64,000 bases of DNA from Actinomycetospora sp. NBRC 106375. GTDB taxonomy: Bacteria; Actinomycetota; Actinomycetes; Mycobacteriales; Pseudonocardiaceae. The stretch is taken from positions 1 through 64,000 of the forward strand of contig NZ_BSTS01000015.1 in the NCBI RefSeq assembly GCF_030269665.1, written 5' to 3'. Made by a program: the position numbers and the translations under genes. The notes under the pieces were generated by a model. That model saw only the letters and a program-made list of their open reading frames with translations, was not told the origin of the DNA and searched no databases. This document shows positions 37,974-46,466 of this stretch, in pieces. Within the stretch, counting starts at the first letter, position 1. The number at the start of each line of letters is the position of its first letter.

Positions 37974-38923
37974 CGTGTGGATCTCGCTGAGAGACGCTGC
38001 CCAAAACGGTGCAGGGGTTCGTCGAACCAGCGGCGCAGTGTTACGACGAGCGCGGGAACGTTCTCAGCGGGGACTAAGGTCCCGCCCGCACCGAGGGTCT
38101 CCGGAAGACCACCGACCGCACTCGCCACGACGGGGATGCCCCGCGCGCGGGCCTCGGCCACCACCATGCCGTACGTCTCCACCCGCGAGGGCGCGACGAG
38201 CAGGTCGGCGTGTCGCCAGGTCTCGTCGAGGTCGACGCCCGCGCGGGGGCCGGGGATACGGAGGCGATCGCCGAGATCGTGGCGGGCGATCGTCGCGCGC
38301 AGGTCGGCGACGAAGTCCGGGGCGCGGCCGACGGGGCCGACGAGGTCGCAGGTCCAGGGGTGGTCGCGCAGCTCGGCGAGGGCGGCGACGAGGAGGTCCT
38401 GGCCCTTGGTCGGCGTCACGGCGCCGAGGCAGAGCAGCCGGTGCGCGCCGTCGGTGCCGGGAGCGAGCGGGGCGGGGTCGACGCCGGGGGTGGCGACGGC
38501 GACGTCGGCGAGGCCGTGGCGCTCCCGCAGGCGGCGGGCGGCCCAGGGGCTGGTGGCGACCACGGCGCCGGCGGCGCGCAGGACGTCCCCCTCCCCGGCG
38601 TCGAGGTCGGGCGACTCCTCCCCCAGCGGCAGGTGCACGAGCACGGCGAGGGGGCGCCGGGCGGCGTGGGGGATGACGACGTCCGGCACCCCGCACGCCA
38701 CGAGCCCGTCGAGGAGCACGGGCCCGTCGCCGTCGGGCAGGACGTCGTCCAGGGCCCGTCGTGCCGTGGCGCCGGGCCGCGGCCACGTCCCCTCGACCTG
38801 GGCATCGTGGACCGCCCGGCCGTCCTCCCGCAGCCCGGCGATCACCCGCGCGTCGTAGACGTCGCCGCCGCTGACCAGCGCCGGGTCGGCGACCGGCCTC
38901 ACGAACGTCAGCGCGCGCACCAC
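37889..38923 (-). CDS. Glycosyltransferase family 4
   Basis: A 344-residue GT-B enzyme. The acceptor domain holds SGGDVYDARVIAGL. The donor domain starts at about residue 165 with LLCLGAVTPTKGQDLLVAAL and has the GT4 signature SRVETYGMVVAEARARGIPVVAS with its two Glu residues. It starts with an ATG/GTG near 38923, 24 bases from the divergent DinB gene. With the methyltransferase, membrane protein and phosphatase genes downstream it forms a leftward operon, presumably building a modified glycolipid. Confidence 0.87.
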   Translation of the reverse strand: MVRALTFVRPVADPALVSGGDVYDARVIAGLREDGRAVHDAQVEGTWPRPGATARRALDDVLPDGDGPVLLDGLVACGVPDVVIPHAARRPLAVLVHLPLGEESPDLDAGEGDVLRAAGAVVATSPWAARRLRERHGLADVAVATPGVDPAPLAPGTDGAHRLLCLGAVTPTKGQDLLVAALAELRDHPWTCDLVGPVGRAPDFVADLRATIARHDLGDRLRIPGPRAGVDLDETWRHADLLVAPSRVETYGMVVAEARARGIPVVASAVGGLPETLGAGGTLVPAENVPALVVTLRRWFDEPLHRFGQRLSARSTRCTLAAWTQTSRRVQQVLADLHTPPTPG

Positions 38924-38946
38924 CCCAGGATGCCTACGGTGCTGGC

Positions 38947-39462
38947 GTGAGCCTGCCGCCCCTCACCACCGAGGACCACGTCTGCGAGCCCTGCGGGATG
39001 CGCTTCGCGGACCTGTCGATCGAGGGGGCTGCCGAGCTGGTCGCGGCGACGCCGGCGCGGACCCGGGAGGCCGTCGAGGCGCTCGACCCGGCGCGGTGGC
39101 ACGGGCGCCCGGCGCCGGACGTGTGGTCGGTCGCGGAGTACGTCTGCCACCTGCGCGACGTCGCGATGACCTTCACGATCCGGCTGCACCGCGTCCGCAC
39201 CGAGGACCGCCCGGCGCTCGAGCCGATGTTCAACGACCTGCGGGCGCGCCGTTTCCGCTACGACGACCACGACGTCGCCGAGGTCCTCGACGAGCTGGAC
39301 ACCGTCACGCCGGGGCTGCTGCGCGAGGTCGCGCGCTACGGCGACGCCGACTGGGACCGCGTGTGCACCCGTCTCCCGCACGAGCAGCGCACCGCCCGCT
39401 GGCTCCTGCGCCAGGCCGCCCACGAGGGCGTGCACCACGTCGCGGACATCGCCCCCATGTGA
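38947..39462 (+). CDS. DinB/YfiT-like putative metal-dependent hydrolase
   Basis: A 171-residue four-helix-bundle protein of the DinB superfamily. VWSVAEYVCHLRDV contains the first His ligand and AAHEGVHHVADI the C-terminal His pair, which together form the metal site used by mycothiol- or bacillithiol-S-transferase relatives. An atypical N-terminal CEPCGM stretch could be a redox or metal site. It is divergent from the GT4 gene. Its TGA stop lies inside the first arm of the palindrome at 39459-39498. Confidence 0.82.
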   Translation: MSLPPLTTEDHVCEPCGMRFADLSIEGAAELVAATPARTREAVEALDPARWHGRPAPDVWSVAEYVCHLRDVAMTFTIRLHRVRTEDRPALEPMFNDLRARRFRYDDHDVAEVLDELDTVTPGLLREVARYGDADWDRVCTRLPHEQRTARWLLRQAAHEGVHHVADIAPM

Positions 39463-39498
39463 GCAGTTGGCGCCCCTCCCGGGGCGCCAACTGCTCAC
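39459..39498. terminator. Palindromic element 1, bidirectional terminator over two stop codons
   Basis: An 18-base arm (39459-39476) pairs perfectly with 39481-39498 around the loop TCCC. The outer ends are GTGAGCAGTT and AACTGCTCAC. The TGA of the DinB gene is in the left arm and the TGA of the convergent acetyltransferase gene is in the right arm. It is the most perfect member of a family of five related elements in this window. Confidence 0.85.
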
Positions 39499-40040
39499 GT
39501 ATCGAGGCGGGTCCGGTCGACCTCGAAGTGCACCGTCGACCAGGGGTCGGGGCGGGCGTCGTGCACCTCGACGACCTCGTCGAGGCTGCGCCAGAACGCG
39601 AGCGCGCCGGGCACCGAGGCGTTGGTGTGCAGGCAGATGGGGTCGTAGCCCTCGACCACCGCCTGCTCGATCGCGGCGAGGGCCAGCGCCCGCCCGAACC
39701 CACCACGCCGGTGCTCCGGGTCCACCCACACGCGGCAGACCTGGCCGGTGACACCCGCGGCGTACCGCGCCGCCAGCCAGTCGGGCAGGTTCTCGGGGGC
39801 CGCCCCGCCCGCCTGGACCGAGGCCGTCCCGGCGAGCTCCCCCGCGGCGTCGACGGCCACGAGCAGGGCCCAGCCGGGGCGGTCGAGGTAGGTCGCGGCG
39901 AGGTCGTCGACGTCCGCGTGCAGCGCCGGGTCGTAGCCCCCGAGCTCGCGCTCGAGCATCCCGCGCATGTGCCGCTCGATGGCCGGGAGCTGATCGGGAC
40001 GGGCGAGCGTGACGGTGCACGCAGGGACGGCAACGGCCAT
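39495..40040 (-). CDS. GNAT-family N-acetyltransferase
   Basis: About 181 residues with the GNAT fold: a beta4-alpha3 region (VCRVWVDPEHRRGGFGRALALAAIE) holding the acetyl-CoA-binding R-x-x-G-x-G/A-type loop (RRGGFGRA), and a C-terminal NASVPGALAFWRSL typical of beta5-alpha4. The start is taken at ATG 40040 (MAVAVPACTV); an in-frame start at 40058 is also possible. The substrate is unknown. Its stop codon is inside the shared palindrome, so transcripts of this and the DinB gene probably end at the same hairpin. Confidence 0.85.
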   Translation of the reverse strand: MAVAVPACTVTLARPDQLPAIERHMRGMLERELGGYDPALHADVDDLAATYLDRPGWALLVAVDAAGELAGTASVQAGGAAPENLPDWLAARYAAGVTGQVCRVWVDPEHRRGGFGRALALAAIEQAVVEGYDPICLHTNASVPGALAFWRSLDEVVEVHDARPDPWSTVHFEVDRTRLDT

Positions 40041-40084
40041 GGCCGCAGTGTTGCACAATACTGGCGGTAGGCGATCAATCGATC

Positions 40085-41344
40085 ATGATCGCCCGGTCGG
40101 CGGGCGAGCGTCCCGCCCGTCCGTGGGTAGCGTCGCCGGACGTGACCGCGTCGGGGCCGCCACGTCTGCTCGTGGCGTCCCGGGTCGTGCCGGGCCCGCA
40201 CGAGCCCGCGCTGGCCCCGGGCGCGGTGGTGGTCGATGCCGACGTGATCACCGCGGTCGGCCCGCCGGAGGTCCTCGCTCACCGGTACCCGCATGCCGAG
40301 CGCGTCGACCTCCTCGGCGCCACCCTCGTGCCCGGCCTGGTGAACGCGCACGTCCACCTGGCCTTCGAGCCCGAGCGCGACCCCGTCGCCCCGCCCGCCG
40401 ACCGGCCCACCGCCGACCTCGCCGCGGCCGTCGCCCGCAACGCGCGCCGCCTGCTCGACGAGGGCGTCACCACGGCCCGCGACCTCGGCGACCGGGACGG
40501 GGTCGTGGCGGCGTGGCGGACGTCGGGGGCGCTCGGCCCGCGGGTGCTGACCGCCGGCGCGCCGATCACCACCCCGGGCGGGCACTGCTGGTTCCTGGGC
40601 GGGGAGGTGTACGGCCCGGGCGACCTGCGGCAGGCGGTGGCCGAGCGCGCCGCCGCGGGCGTCGACTGGATCAAGGTCATGGCCGGCGGCGGGATGCTCA
40701 CCCCGACCTCGCCGCGGCCGTGGGAGACCCAGTTCTCCGACGACGCCCTCGCCGTGGTGGTCGACGCCGCCCGGGAGGCGGGGCTGCCCGTCGCCGCCCA
40801 CGCCCACGGCACCGCGACGATGGCGGCCTGCGCCCGCGCCGGCGTCGACACCATCGAGCACGGCGGCTGGCTCAGCGGCCCCGGTGCCTCGCCCGGCGCG
40901 GCGCCCGCCACCGATCCCCGGCCGGAGGTGGCGGACGCGATCGCCGCCGCCGGCGCGGTGCTGGTGCCGACGCGGGCGCGAGGCTGGCGGAGCTGGCCGC
41001 CCGAGGGCGACCTCGACGGGCTGCTCGCCCGGCTGGCGTGGAACGCCTCCCGCGGCATCCGGATGGTCGTCGGCACCGACGCGGGCGCCGGACCGGGAGT
41101 CTTCGACGACGTCGTCGACACCCTGACGCTCTACCGCGCGGCGGGGTGGTCGGACGCCGCGGTGCTGGCGATGGCGACCACCGAGGCGGCGGCGGTGCTC
41201 GGGCTCGGCGACCGCGTGGGGCGCCTGGCGCCCGGCTACGCGGCCGACCTGCTCGCCGTCGACGGCGACCCCACCCGCGACGTCGAGGCCCTGCGCCGCC
41301 TGCGCCTCGTCGTCGCCGCCGGCCGCGACCACGTCCCTACGTGA
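40085..41344 (+). CDS. Amidohydrolase-superfamily metal-dependent hydrolase (imidazolonepropionase/prolidase-like)
   Basis: A 419-residue TIM-barrel hydrolase. Metal-ligand motifs are in order: HVH in VPGLVNAHVHLAF, a Lys suited to carbamylation in VDWIKVMAGGGM, HAH in LPVAAHAHG, HGG in DTIEHGGW and the catalytic Asp in VVGTDAGAG. This is the binuclear pattern of the Xaa-Pro/organophosphate subgroup. A composite beta-sandwich from both ends (LLVASRVVPG; GYAADLLAVDGDP) is normal for the family. The start could also be GTG 40142. Its stop is at the left edge of palindrome 2. The substrate is not identifiable. Confidence 0.87.
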   Translation: MIARSAGERPARPWVASPDVTASGPPRLLVASRVVPGPHEPALAPGAVVVDADVITAVGPPEVLAHRYPHAERVDLLGATLVPGLVNAHVHLAFEPERDPVAPPADRPTADLAAAVARNARRLLDEGVTTARDLGDRDGVVAAWRTSGALGPRVLTAGAPITTPGGHCWFLGGEVYGPGDLRQAVAERAAAGVDWIKVMAGGGMLTPTSPRPWETQFSDDALAVVVDAAREAGLPVAAHAHGTATMAACARAGVDTIEHGGWLSGPGASPGAAPATDPRPEVADAIAAAGAVLVPTRARGWRSWPPEGDLDGLLARLAWNASRGIRMVVGTDAGAGPGVFDDVVDTLTLYRAAGWSDAAVLAMATTEAAAVLGLGDRVGRLAPGYAADLLAVDGDPTRDVEALRRLRLVVAAGRDHVPT

Positions 41345-41382
41345 GCGAACTTCGGGGCTATGGCCCCGACGTTCGCTCACAT
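41339..41382. terminator. Palindromic element 2, terminator after the amidohydrolase gene
   Basis: ACGTGAGCGAAC and GTTCGCTCACAT form the outer arms. Inside, CGGGGC pairs with GGCCCCG around a TAT loop. The TGA of the amidohydrolase gene is within the left arm. The convergent PBP gene stops 6 bases beyond the right arm. It shares its outer arm with the elements at 39459, 44885, 46730 and 58006, while the inner bases differ. Confidence 0.8.
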
Positions 41383-41387
41383 AGGGC

Positions 41388-43649
41388 TCAGCCGGGGGGA
41401 CCGGGCGGCGGGGTGAGGCGGCCGGACGAGGTCGTCACGGTGACGGTCTGACCCTCGACGCCCCCGCCCAGTGGGTTCTCGCCGATCACCGTGCCCGCGG
41501 GCGCGCGGCTGTCGACCGAGTTCGTGGCCACGACGAACCCCGCCTGCTGCAGCTCCTGGCTCGCCTGGGCGCCCGGATCGCCGATCACCGCGGGGATGTC
41601 GGTCAGCCGCCCGCCGGTGACGAACCGCTGGTCGGGCGTGGGCAGGGGCTGGACGGGGCTCGCCCCGAGGATCGGCGTCATCGCCCGGTACCAGGTCTGC
41701 GCCGGGGTCGTGCCGCCGAACAGGTTGCCCGTCCCGCACGTCGTCGGCGGGCTGCCGGTGCAGATCGGGCGCGGTGACGACGAGTCGTCGAAGGTGATCG
41801 CCGCCGCAGACAGGGCCGGCGTCGTGGCGACGAACGCGCCCGACTCCGAGGTCTGCGTGGTGCCGGTCTTGGCGGCGGTCGGGCGGTTCCAGCCGGCGGT
41901 GGTCGCGGCGGCGGCCGAGGTGCCGCCGGGCTGGTCGTCCTTGGACAGGCCGGTCATCTCGGTGTCGGCGAGCGGGCCCGGCACCGCCTGCTCGCACACG
42001 GCCTCGTTCACCGGCACCGGAGCCCCGGCCGCGTCGGTCACCGAGGAGACGGGGCTGGGCGGGCACCAGACGCCGTGGCTCGCGAGCGTCGCCCCGACGT
42101 TGGCGAGCTCCAGCGAGCTCGTCGGCGCGACGCCGAGCGTGAACGACGCCTGGTTCTGCGCCTTCACCGTGTCGGCGATCGACGGCTGGCCCGGGCCGGG
42201 TGACTCGGCCAGCGAGCGCATCCCCAGCCGCACCGCCATGTCGACGACGGGCGCGATGCCGGTCGTCTCCTCGAGCTTGACGAACGCCGTGTTCGGCGAC
42301 TGCGCGAGCGCGTCCTGCAGCGAGAGCTGCGGCGGGTAGTCGCCGTCGTTCGACACCACGAAGCCCGGCGTCAGCGGCGAGGCGTAGCCGTTGGCGGGCA
42401 CCGGGATGATGTTCGAGATGCCGCCGCCCTGCGCAAGGTACGCGGACGACGTGAAGATCTTGTAGACCGACCCGGCGCCGAGGTTCTCCGGCGTGCCGGG
42501 CAGGTCGTAGGTGGTCTGGAGCTGCGAGGCGTCGAGCCCGTAGCCCCGGTTGGCGGCCATCGCCGTGACGTGGTGGGAGCTCGCTCCCGGCGACACGATC
42601 GACAGGACGTCCGCGACGTGCGGCTGGGTGGGGGGCACCTCGCCGTCGACCGCGGCCTTCGCCTGGTCCATCGCGGCGCGGTTCATCGTGGTGTGCACCG
42701 TGTAGCCGCCGCGGCGCAGCTCGTCGGTGGAGATCCCGCTGCGGGCGAGGTAGTCGAGCACGTAGGAGCAGAAGAACCCGGCGTCGCCGGCGCCGATGCA
42801 GCCCTCGGTGAGCCCGTGCAGGGCCGGGTCGACGCCGAGCGGCGCGGCGGTGGCCTGCGCGGCCTGGGCCGGGGTGATGTCGCCCTGCTCGGCCATCTGC
42901 TGGATCACGACGTTGCGCCGGCCCGTCGCGGCGGCGGGGTGGCGCACCGGGTCGTACTGCGCGGGGCTCTGCACCATCCCGGCCAACATCGCCGCCTGCG
43001 GGACGGTCAGCTTGTCGGCGGTGGTGTCGAAGTACGTGCGGGCCGCGGCCTGGACACCGAACGCCTGGTTCCCGAACGAGACGACGTTGAGGTACCAGGT
43101 GAGGATCTGGTCCTTCGAGACGCTGTGGTCGAGCTGCTCGGCGACCTCGGCCTCGCGGAACTTCCGCCCGAGGTTCGGGGCGGTCGCGCGCAGCTGCTCC
43201 GCCGGCGTCTGCGCGGCGACGTACTCGTCGTAGTTCTTGACGTACTGCTCGGTGAGGGTCGACGCGCCCTGGGTCGACCCGCCGCTCGAGTTGTTCACCA
43301 GCGCCCGCAGCACCCCGCGCGCGTCGAGCCCGGACTCGCCGAAGAACCGCCGGTCCTCGATCGCGACGATGGCCGCCTTCATGGCGAGCGAGATCTGGTT
43401 CGACGCCACGGACTGGCGGTTCTGGTCGTAGAGGTACGCGATCGGCGCGCCGGCGTCGTCGGTGATCGTCGTGACCGACGGCATGTCGCCGGTCAGCACC
43501 CCGGGCTGTGTCGTCTCCACCCCGCCCACGGCCGACGCGGCGAGCTGCCCGGCGCCCCCGACGAGGGGATAGACCAGACCGGCGACCAGCAGGCCGCCGA
43601 TCACCGCGATCGCGAGCATGCGCGCCCCGAGCGTCACCGATCTCCGCAC
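41388..43649 (-). CDS. ponA: Bifunctional class A penicillin-binding protein (PBP1) with PASTA domain
   Basis: About 753 residues. A membrane anchor (8-30) is followed by the GT51 glycosyltransferase domain with catalytic Glu in VAIEDRRFFGESGLD and the TLTEQYVKN stretch. The transpeptidase domain has the SxxK nucleophile motif as SVYK, SxN as SPN (DALAQSPNTAF) and KTG as KTGTT. A C-terminal PASTA-like domain (TDIPAVIGDPGAQASQELQQ) and a Gly/Pro tail follow. It makes and cross-links peptidoglycan at the outer face of the membrane. The start is taken as GTG 43649; a longer frame to 44030 has no membrane-protein character. It is divergent from the L,D-transpeptidase gene. Confidence 0.92.
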   Translation of the reverse strand: MRRSVTLGARMLAIAVIGGLLVAGLVYPLVGGAGQLAASAVGGVETTQPGVLTGDMPSVTTITDDAGAPIAYLYDQNRQSVASNQISLAMKAAIVAIEDRRFFGESGLDARGVLRALVNNSSGGSTQGASTLTEQYVKNYDEYVAAQTPAEQLRATAPNLGRKFREAEVAEQLDHSVSKDQILTWYLNVVSFGNQAFGVQAAARTYFDTTADKLTVPQAAMLAGMVQSPAQYDPVRHPAAATGRRNVVIQQMAEQGDITPAQAAQATAAPLGVDPALHGLTEGCIGAGDAGFFCSYVLDYLARSGISTDELRRGGYTVHTTMNRAAMDQAKAAVDGEVPPTQPHVADVLSIVSPGASSHHVTAMAANRGYGLDASQLQTTYDLPGTPENLGAGSVYKIFTSSAYLAQGGGISNIIPVPANGYASPLTPGFVVSNDGDYPPQLSLQDALAQSPNTAFVKLEETTGIAPVVDMAVRLGMRSLAESPGPGQPSIADTVKAQNQASFTLGVAPTSSLELANVGATLASHGVWCPPSPVSSVTDAAGAPVPVNEAVCEQAVPGPLADTEMTGLSKDDQPGGTSAAAATTAGWNRPTAAKTGTTQTSESGAFVATTPALSAAAITFDDSSSPRPICTGSPPTTCGTGNLFGGTTPAQTWYRAMTPILGASPVQPLPTPDQRFVTGGRLTDIPAVIGDPGAQASQELQQAGFVVATNSVDSRAPAGTVIGENPLGGGVEGQTVTVTTSSGRLTPPPGPPG

Positions 43650-43912
43650 GGACGCCGATGATGCGCCTGTCCGGATCGGTCCGCCGTGAGCGGGTGACCT
43701 GCAAAAACGCGCAGATCGGACGTCATGGGCGCAGTCCGTCGCAAATCCCCTGCGAGATCCTCGTGACAGCAACCCCGGCGCCTCCCGCGTCCCCGCCGGG
43801 CAGCGCCCGCCCAGCGCCCGCCCCCCGTCCCGGCGACGGCGGGGTTGCGTGCGACCGTGCCGGGGAACGCGTTTGCACACCGCGTCGACCCCGACCGACG
43901 AGGAGGCACGCC

Positions 43913-44461
43913 ATGGTGGGACGTCACCGTCGCTCCCCTGACACCCGGACGTTCCGTCGCACCACGCTCGCCCCGCTCGGCATGGCCTCCGTGGCCGTGC
44001 TGAGCGCCGCGCCGTTCGCGAACGCCGCACCCGCCCCGCAGCAGGCCCAGCCCGCCCAGCCGTCAGCGCATCAGGCCCAGCCCGGCGGTGTCCTCAGCCC
44101 CGACGATCCGCCGTGCTCGGACCGCGCCGACATCTGCGTCGACCTCAGCGAGCACCACGCCTGGCTCATGAACGACGGCGAGGCCACGGGCGACCCGATG
44201 TCGATCACGTCGGGCACCCCGGACGACCCCACGCCGACGGGCGACTTCACGGTGAACCGCAAGGAGCGCCACCACGTCAGCAAGGAGAGCGGCCGGGACG
44301 TCCCGATGCCCTACTCGCTCTTCTTCGACCAGGAGGGCCGGGCGTTCCACACGGGTGACACGGCCCGGAACTCCAACGGCTGCATCCACCTCGACCAGGA
44401 CGACGCCCGCACGGTGTTCAACGCCCTGCAGGAGGGCAGCCGGGTCGAGATCCGGCGTTAG
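43913..44461 (+). CDS. Secreted L,D-transpeptidase (YkuD family)
   Basis: A 182-residue exported enzyme. A Sec-type signal peptide ([15 protein letters not shown], cleavage near residue 39) is followed by a Gln/Pro/Ala-rich spacer and the YkuD domain with H146-x7-S154-N-G-C157-I-H (catalytic Cys157; the usual SHGC reads SNGC). It should form 3-3 peptidoglycan cross-links or act as a wall hydrolase. A perfect AGGAGG at 43901-43906 precedes the ATG. It is divergent from the PBP1 gene across a 263-base region that must hold both promoters. It overlaps the PTPS-like gene's 3' end by 4 bases. Confidence 0.88.
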   Translation: MVGRHRRSPDTRTFRRTTLAPLGMASVAVLSAAPFANAAPAPQQAQPAQPSAHQAQPGGVLSPDDPPCSDRADICVDLSEHHAWLMNDGEATGDPMSITSGTPDDPTPTGDFTVNRKERHHVSKESGRDVPMPYSLFFDQEGRAFHTGDTARNSNGCIHLDQDDARTVFNALQEGSRVEIRR

Positions 44462-44868
44462 GCGAGCGTCAGCTCGTAGGACGCCGACGCCACGTGCGAC
44501 TCGTGCAGCGTCACCGTGATGCCGGCGAGCCCGCCTGCGTGCGGGCCGAGCCGTCCGTCGCGGACCCGCTCGGCCAGGCGGCGCGCGATCACCTGGGCGA
44601 GGAACTCCGTCGTGGTGTTCACGCCGGCGAACTCGGGGTGCTCGTCGAGGTTCGTGTAGGTCAGGTCGGCCAGGGCGTCGTGGAGCTGCTCGGTGGCGAG
44701 CCCGATGTCGACGACGATGTTGTCGGCGTCGAGCTCGCCACGCCGGAACGTCGCGTCGACGACGAACGTGGCGCCGTGCAGCGCCCGCGCCGGTCCGAAG
44801 ACCTCGCCACGGAAGCTGTGGGCGATCATGATGTGGTCGCGGACGGTGACGGCGAACATGCCCGCCAC
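44458..44868 (-). CDS. 6-pyruvoyltetrahydropterin/6-carboxytetrahydropterin synthase homologue with degenerate active site
   Basis: A 136-residue T-fold protein of the PTPS/QueD superfamily ([50 protein letters not shown]). The key residues are changed. The HGH zinc motif reads HGA, the catalytic Cys four to five residues before it is missing, and the LDH catalytic His region reads LTY. It probably does not make queuosine or pterin precursors and may act on another substrate. Similar degenerate forms occur near sugar-transfer and dehydrogenase genes in actinobacteria, as here (MDR dehydrogenase at 46788, GT4 at 37889). It starts 14 bases from element 3. Confidence 0.75.
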   Translation of the reverse strand: MAGMFAVTVRDHIMIAHSFRGEVFGPARALHGATFVVDATFRRGELDADNIVVDIGLATEQLHDALADLTYTNLDEHPEFAGVNTTTEFLAQVIARRLAERVRDGRLGPHAGGLAGITVTLHESHVASASYELTLA

Positions 44869-44884
44869 TGTGCCCTACGGGCAT

Positions 44885-44924
44885 GTGAGCAGTTCAGAGT
44901 GCCCGAGCACGCCGAAGTGCTCAC
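44885..44924. terminator. Palindromic element 3 over the TetR stop codon
   Basis: GTGAGCAGTTC and GAAGTGCTCAC form an 11-base imperfect stem (one mismatch) with a G/C-rich interior. The stop codon of the TetR gene (44921-44923) is in the right arm. It separates the TetR gene from the PTPS-like gene, which runs in the same direction. Confidence 0.7.
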
Positions 44925-45484
44925 GGGCGCGGAGCGCACGCCGCCGCCACGAGGTCGAGCAGGCGGCCGAGGCGGACGCGGTCCGTCGAGCCCTGGGTCG
45001 CCACGAAGATGCCGACGAGCATCGTGACCACGTCGTCGGCGTCGACGTCGCCGCGCAGGTCGCCCGTGCGCGCCCCCGCCGCCAGCAACCGGCCGACCGC
45101 GCCGTCGATCGCCTCGCGCGTCTGCGGGGCCGCAACCGTCCCGTCGGCGACCATCGCCCGGAAGGTGTCGGCCATCCCGCGCTTGGTGGTGACGAACTCG
45201 GCGTAGCGGTCCATCCAGGCGCGCAGCGCCTCCGCCGGCGCGAGCGTCGCGAGCAGGTCGTCGACGCTCTCGCCGACCGCCGTCAGCTCGGCGCGGTAGA
45301 CGGCCTCGACCAGCGCCTCGCGGGTCGGGAAGTGGCGGTAGAGCGTGCCGATCCCGACGCCCGCGTCGCGCGCGATCTTCTCCAGCGTCGGGTCGTCACC
45401 GGCGGCGAACCCCGCGGCGGCGGCGTGCAGCAGGTTGTCGCGGTTGCGGCGGGCGTCGGCGCGCAGCCGCGGCTCCTCGGCCAT
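44921..45484 (-). CDS. TetR-family transcriptional repressor
   Basis: A 187-residue repressor. The N-terminal TetR helix-turn-helix is LEKIARDAGVGIGTLYRHFPTREALVEAVY, preceded by the usual first helix (RDNLLHAAAAGFA). The remaining helices form the ligand/dimer domain, with AGARTGDLRGDVDADDVVTML matching the actinobacterial TetR_C subgroup. It is divergent from the aldo-keto reductase gene, and two copies of CGGAGG-N2-CCTCCG lie between them, the first 2 bases from its own start codon. Autoregulation and repression of the reductase are therefore likely. The ligand is unknown. Confidence 0.9.
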   Translation of the reverse strand: MAEEPRLRADARRNRDNLLHAAAAGFAAGDDPTLEKIARDAGVGIGTLYRHFPTREALVEAVYRAELTAVGESVDDLLATLAPAEALRAWMDRYAEFVTTKRGMADTFRAMVADGTVAAPQTREAIDGAVGRLLAAGARTGDLRGDVDADDVVTMLVGIFVATQGSTDRVRLGRLLDLVAAACAPRP

Positions 45485-45486
45485 CG

Positions 45487-45506
45487 AAACGGAGGCACCT
45501 CCGTTT
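45487..45506. promoter_or_regulatory. TetR operator palindrome 1
   Basis: AAACGGAGG-CA-CCTCCGTTT is a perfect 20-base palindrome adjoining the TetR start codon. Its core CGGAGG-N2-CCTCCG recurs at 45529. The two centres are about 41 bases apart (four helical turns), which fits two repressor dimers on the same face of the DNA. Confidence 0.8.
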
Positions 45507-45528
45507 CCGTGCTAGCGTCGACTCCGTG

Positions 45529-45546
45529 AGCGGAGGGTCCTCCGCT
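45529..45546. promoter_or_regulatory. TetR operator palindrome 2
   Basis: AGCGGAGG-GT-CCTCCGCT is a perfect 18-base palindrome in the region before the aldo-keto reductase start. It shares the core CGGAGG-N2-CCTCCG with operator 1. It probably overlaps or adjoins the reductase promoter. Confidence 0.78.
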
Positions 45547-45584
45547 TTCGACGACCAGTGTGCCACCGCCGAACGGGAGCCGTC

Positions 45585-46466
45585 ATGACCACCACCGACA
45601 CACGCCCGCACCCCGGTGGGTTCGCGACCCTCGCCGGCCGGTCCGTCGCCCGCGTCGGCTTCGGCGCCATGCAGCTGCGCTGGGCCGACGCCGACGACGA
45701 GCCGGTCGCCGTGCTGCGCCGCGCCGTCGAGCTCGGCGTCGACCACCTCGACACCGCCGAGTTCTACGGCGACGGCACCGTCAACCGCCGGATCCGCGCC
45801 GCCCTCGCGCCCTACCCCGAGCACCTGGTGCTGGTCACCAAGGTCGGGGCGACGGCGAACCCGGGCGGCGAGATCGAGCTGCGCCTCGCCCAGCGGCCCG
45901 AGGAGCTGCGCGCCGAGGTCGAGGCGAACCTGACGACGCTCGGGGTCGACCGCCTCGACGTCGTCAACCTCCGCCGCGCCGACATGCCGCCCGGCCTCAT
46001 CGCCGAGGGCGACCAGGTCGTGGACCTCGACGACCAGCTCGCCGTGCTCATGGGGATGCGCGACGAGGGCACGATCGGCGCGATCGGGCTGTCGAACGTC
46101 TCGGCCGACCAGCTGCGCCGGGCGCTGCCGGCCGGGATCGTCTGCGTGCAGAACGCCTACTCGCTCGTCGACCGCACCACCGAGCCGGTGCTCGACCTCT
46201 GCCGCGAGCACGGGATCGCCCGGGTGCCCTACTTCCCGCTGGGCTCGAGCTGGCCGGGGACGCCGAAGGTCACCGACCTGCCCGCGGTGATCTCCGTGGC
46301 CGAGCGGCTCGGGGCGACACCCTCGCAGGTCGGGCTCGCCTGGCTGCTGGCGCATGCCCCGGAGACGCTGCTCATCCCCGGCACGCGCAGCGTCGCCCAC
46401 CTCGAGGAGAACGTCGCCGCGGGCGGTCTCCTGCTCGACGCGGAGGCGATGGCGGAGCTGTCCTAG
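45585..46466 (+). CDS. Aldo/keto reductase
   Basis: A 293-residue NADPH-dependent oxidoreductase. The barrel motifs are VARVGFGAMQL, GVDHLDTAEFYG (catalytic Asp and Tyr), LVTKVG (Lys) and the later IGLSNVSADQL, VQNAYSLVDR and IPGTRSVAHLEEN for cofactor binding. The usual catalytic His reads Asn (DVVNLRR), as in several bacterial AKR subgroups. The ATG at 45585 follows GGGAG; a start at 45558 is possible. It is divergent from, and probably repressed by, the TetR protein. It could detoxify an aldehyde or ketone. It overlaps the convergent zinc-ribbon gene by 4 bases. Confidence 0.88.
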   Translation: MTTTDTRPHPGGFATLAGRSVARVGFGAMQLRWADADDEPVAVLRRAVELGVDHLDTAEFYGDGTVNRRIRAALAPYPEHLVLVTKVGATANPGGEIELRLAQRPEELRAEVEANLTTLGVDRLDVVNLRRADMPPGLIAEGDQVVDLDDQLAVLMGMRDEGTIGAIGLSNVSADQLRRALPAGIVCVQNAYSLVDRTTEPVLDLCREHGIARVPYFPLGSSWPGTPKVTDLPAVISVAERLGATPSQVGLAWLLAHAPETLLIPGTRSVAHLEENVAAGGLLLDAEAMAELS

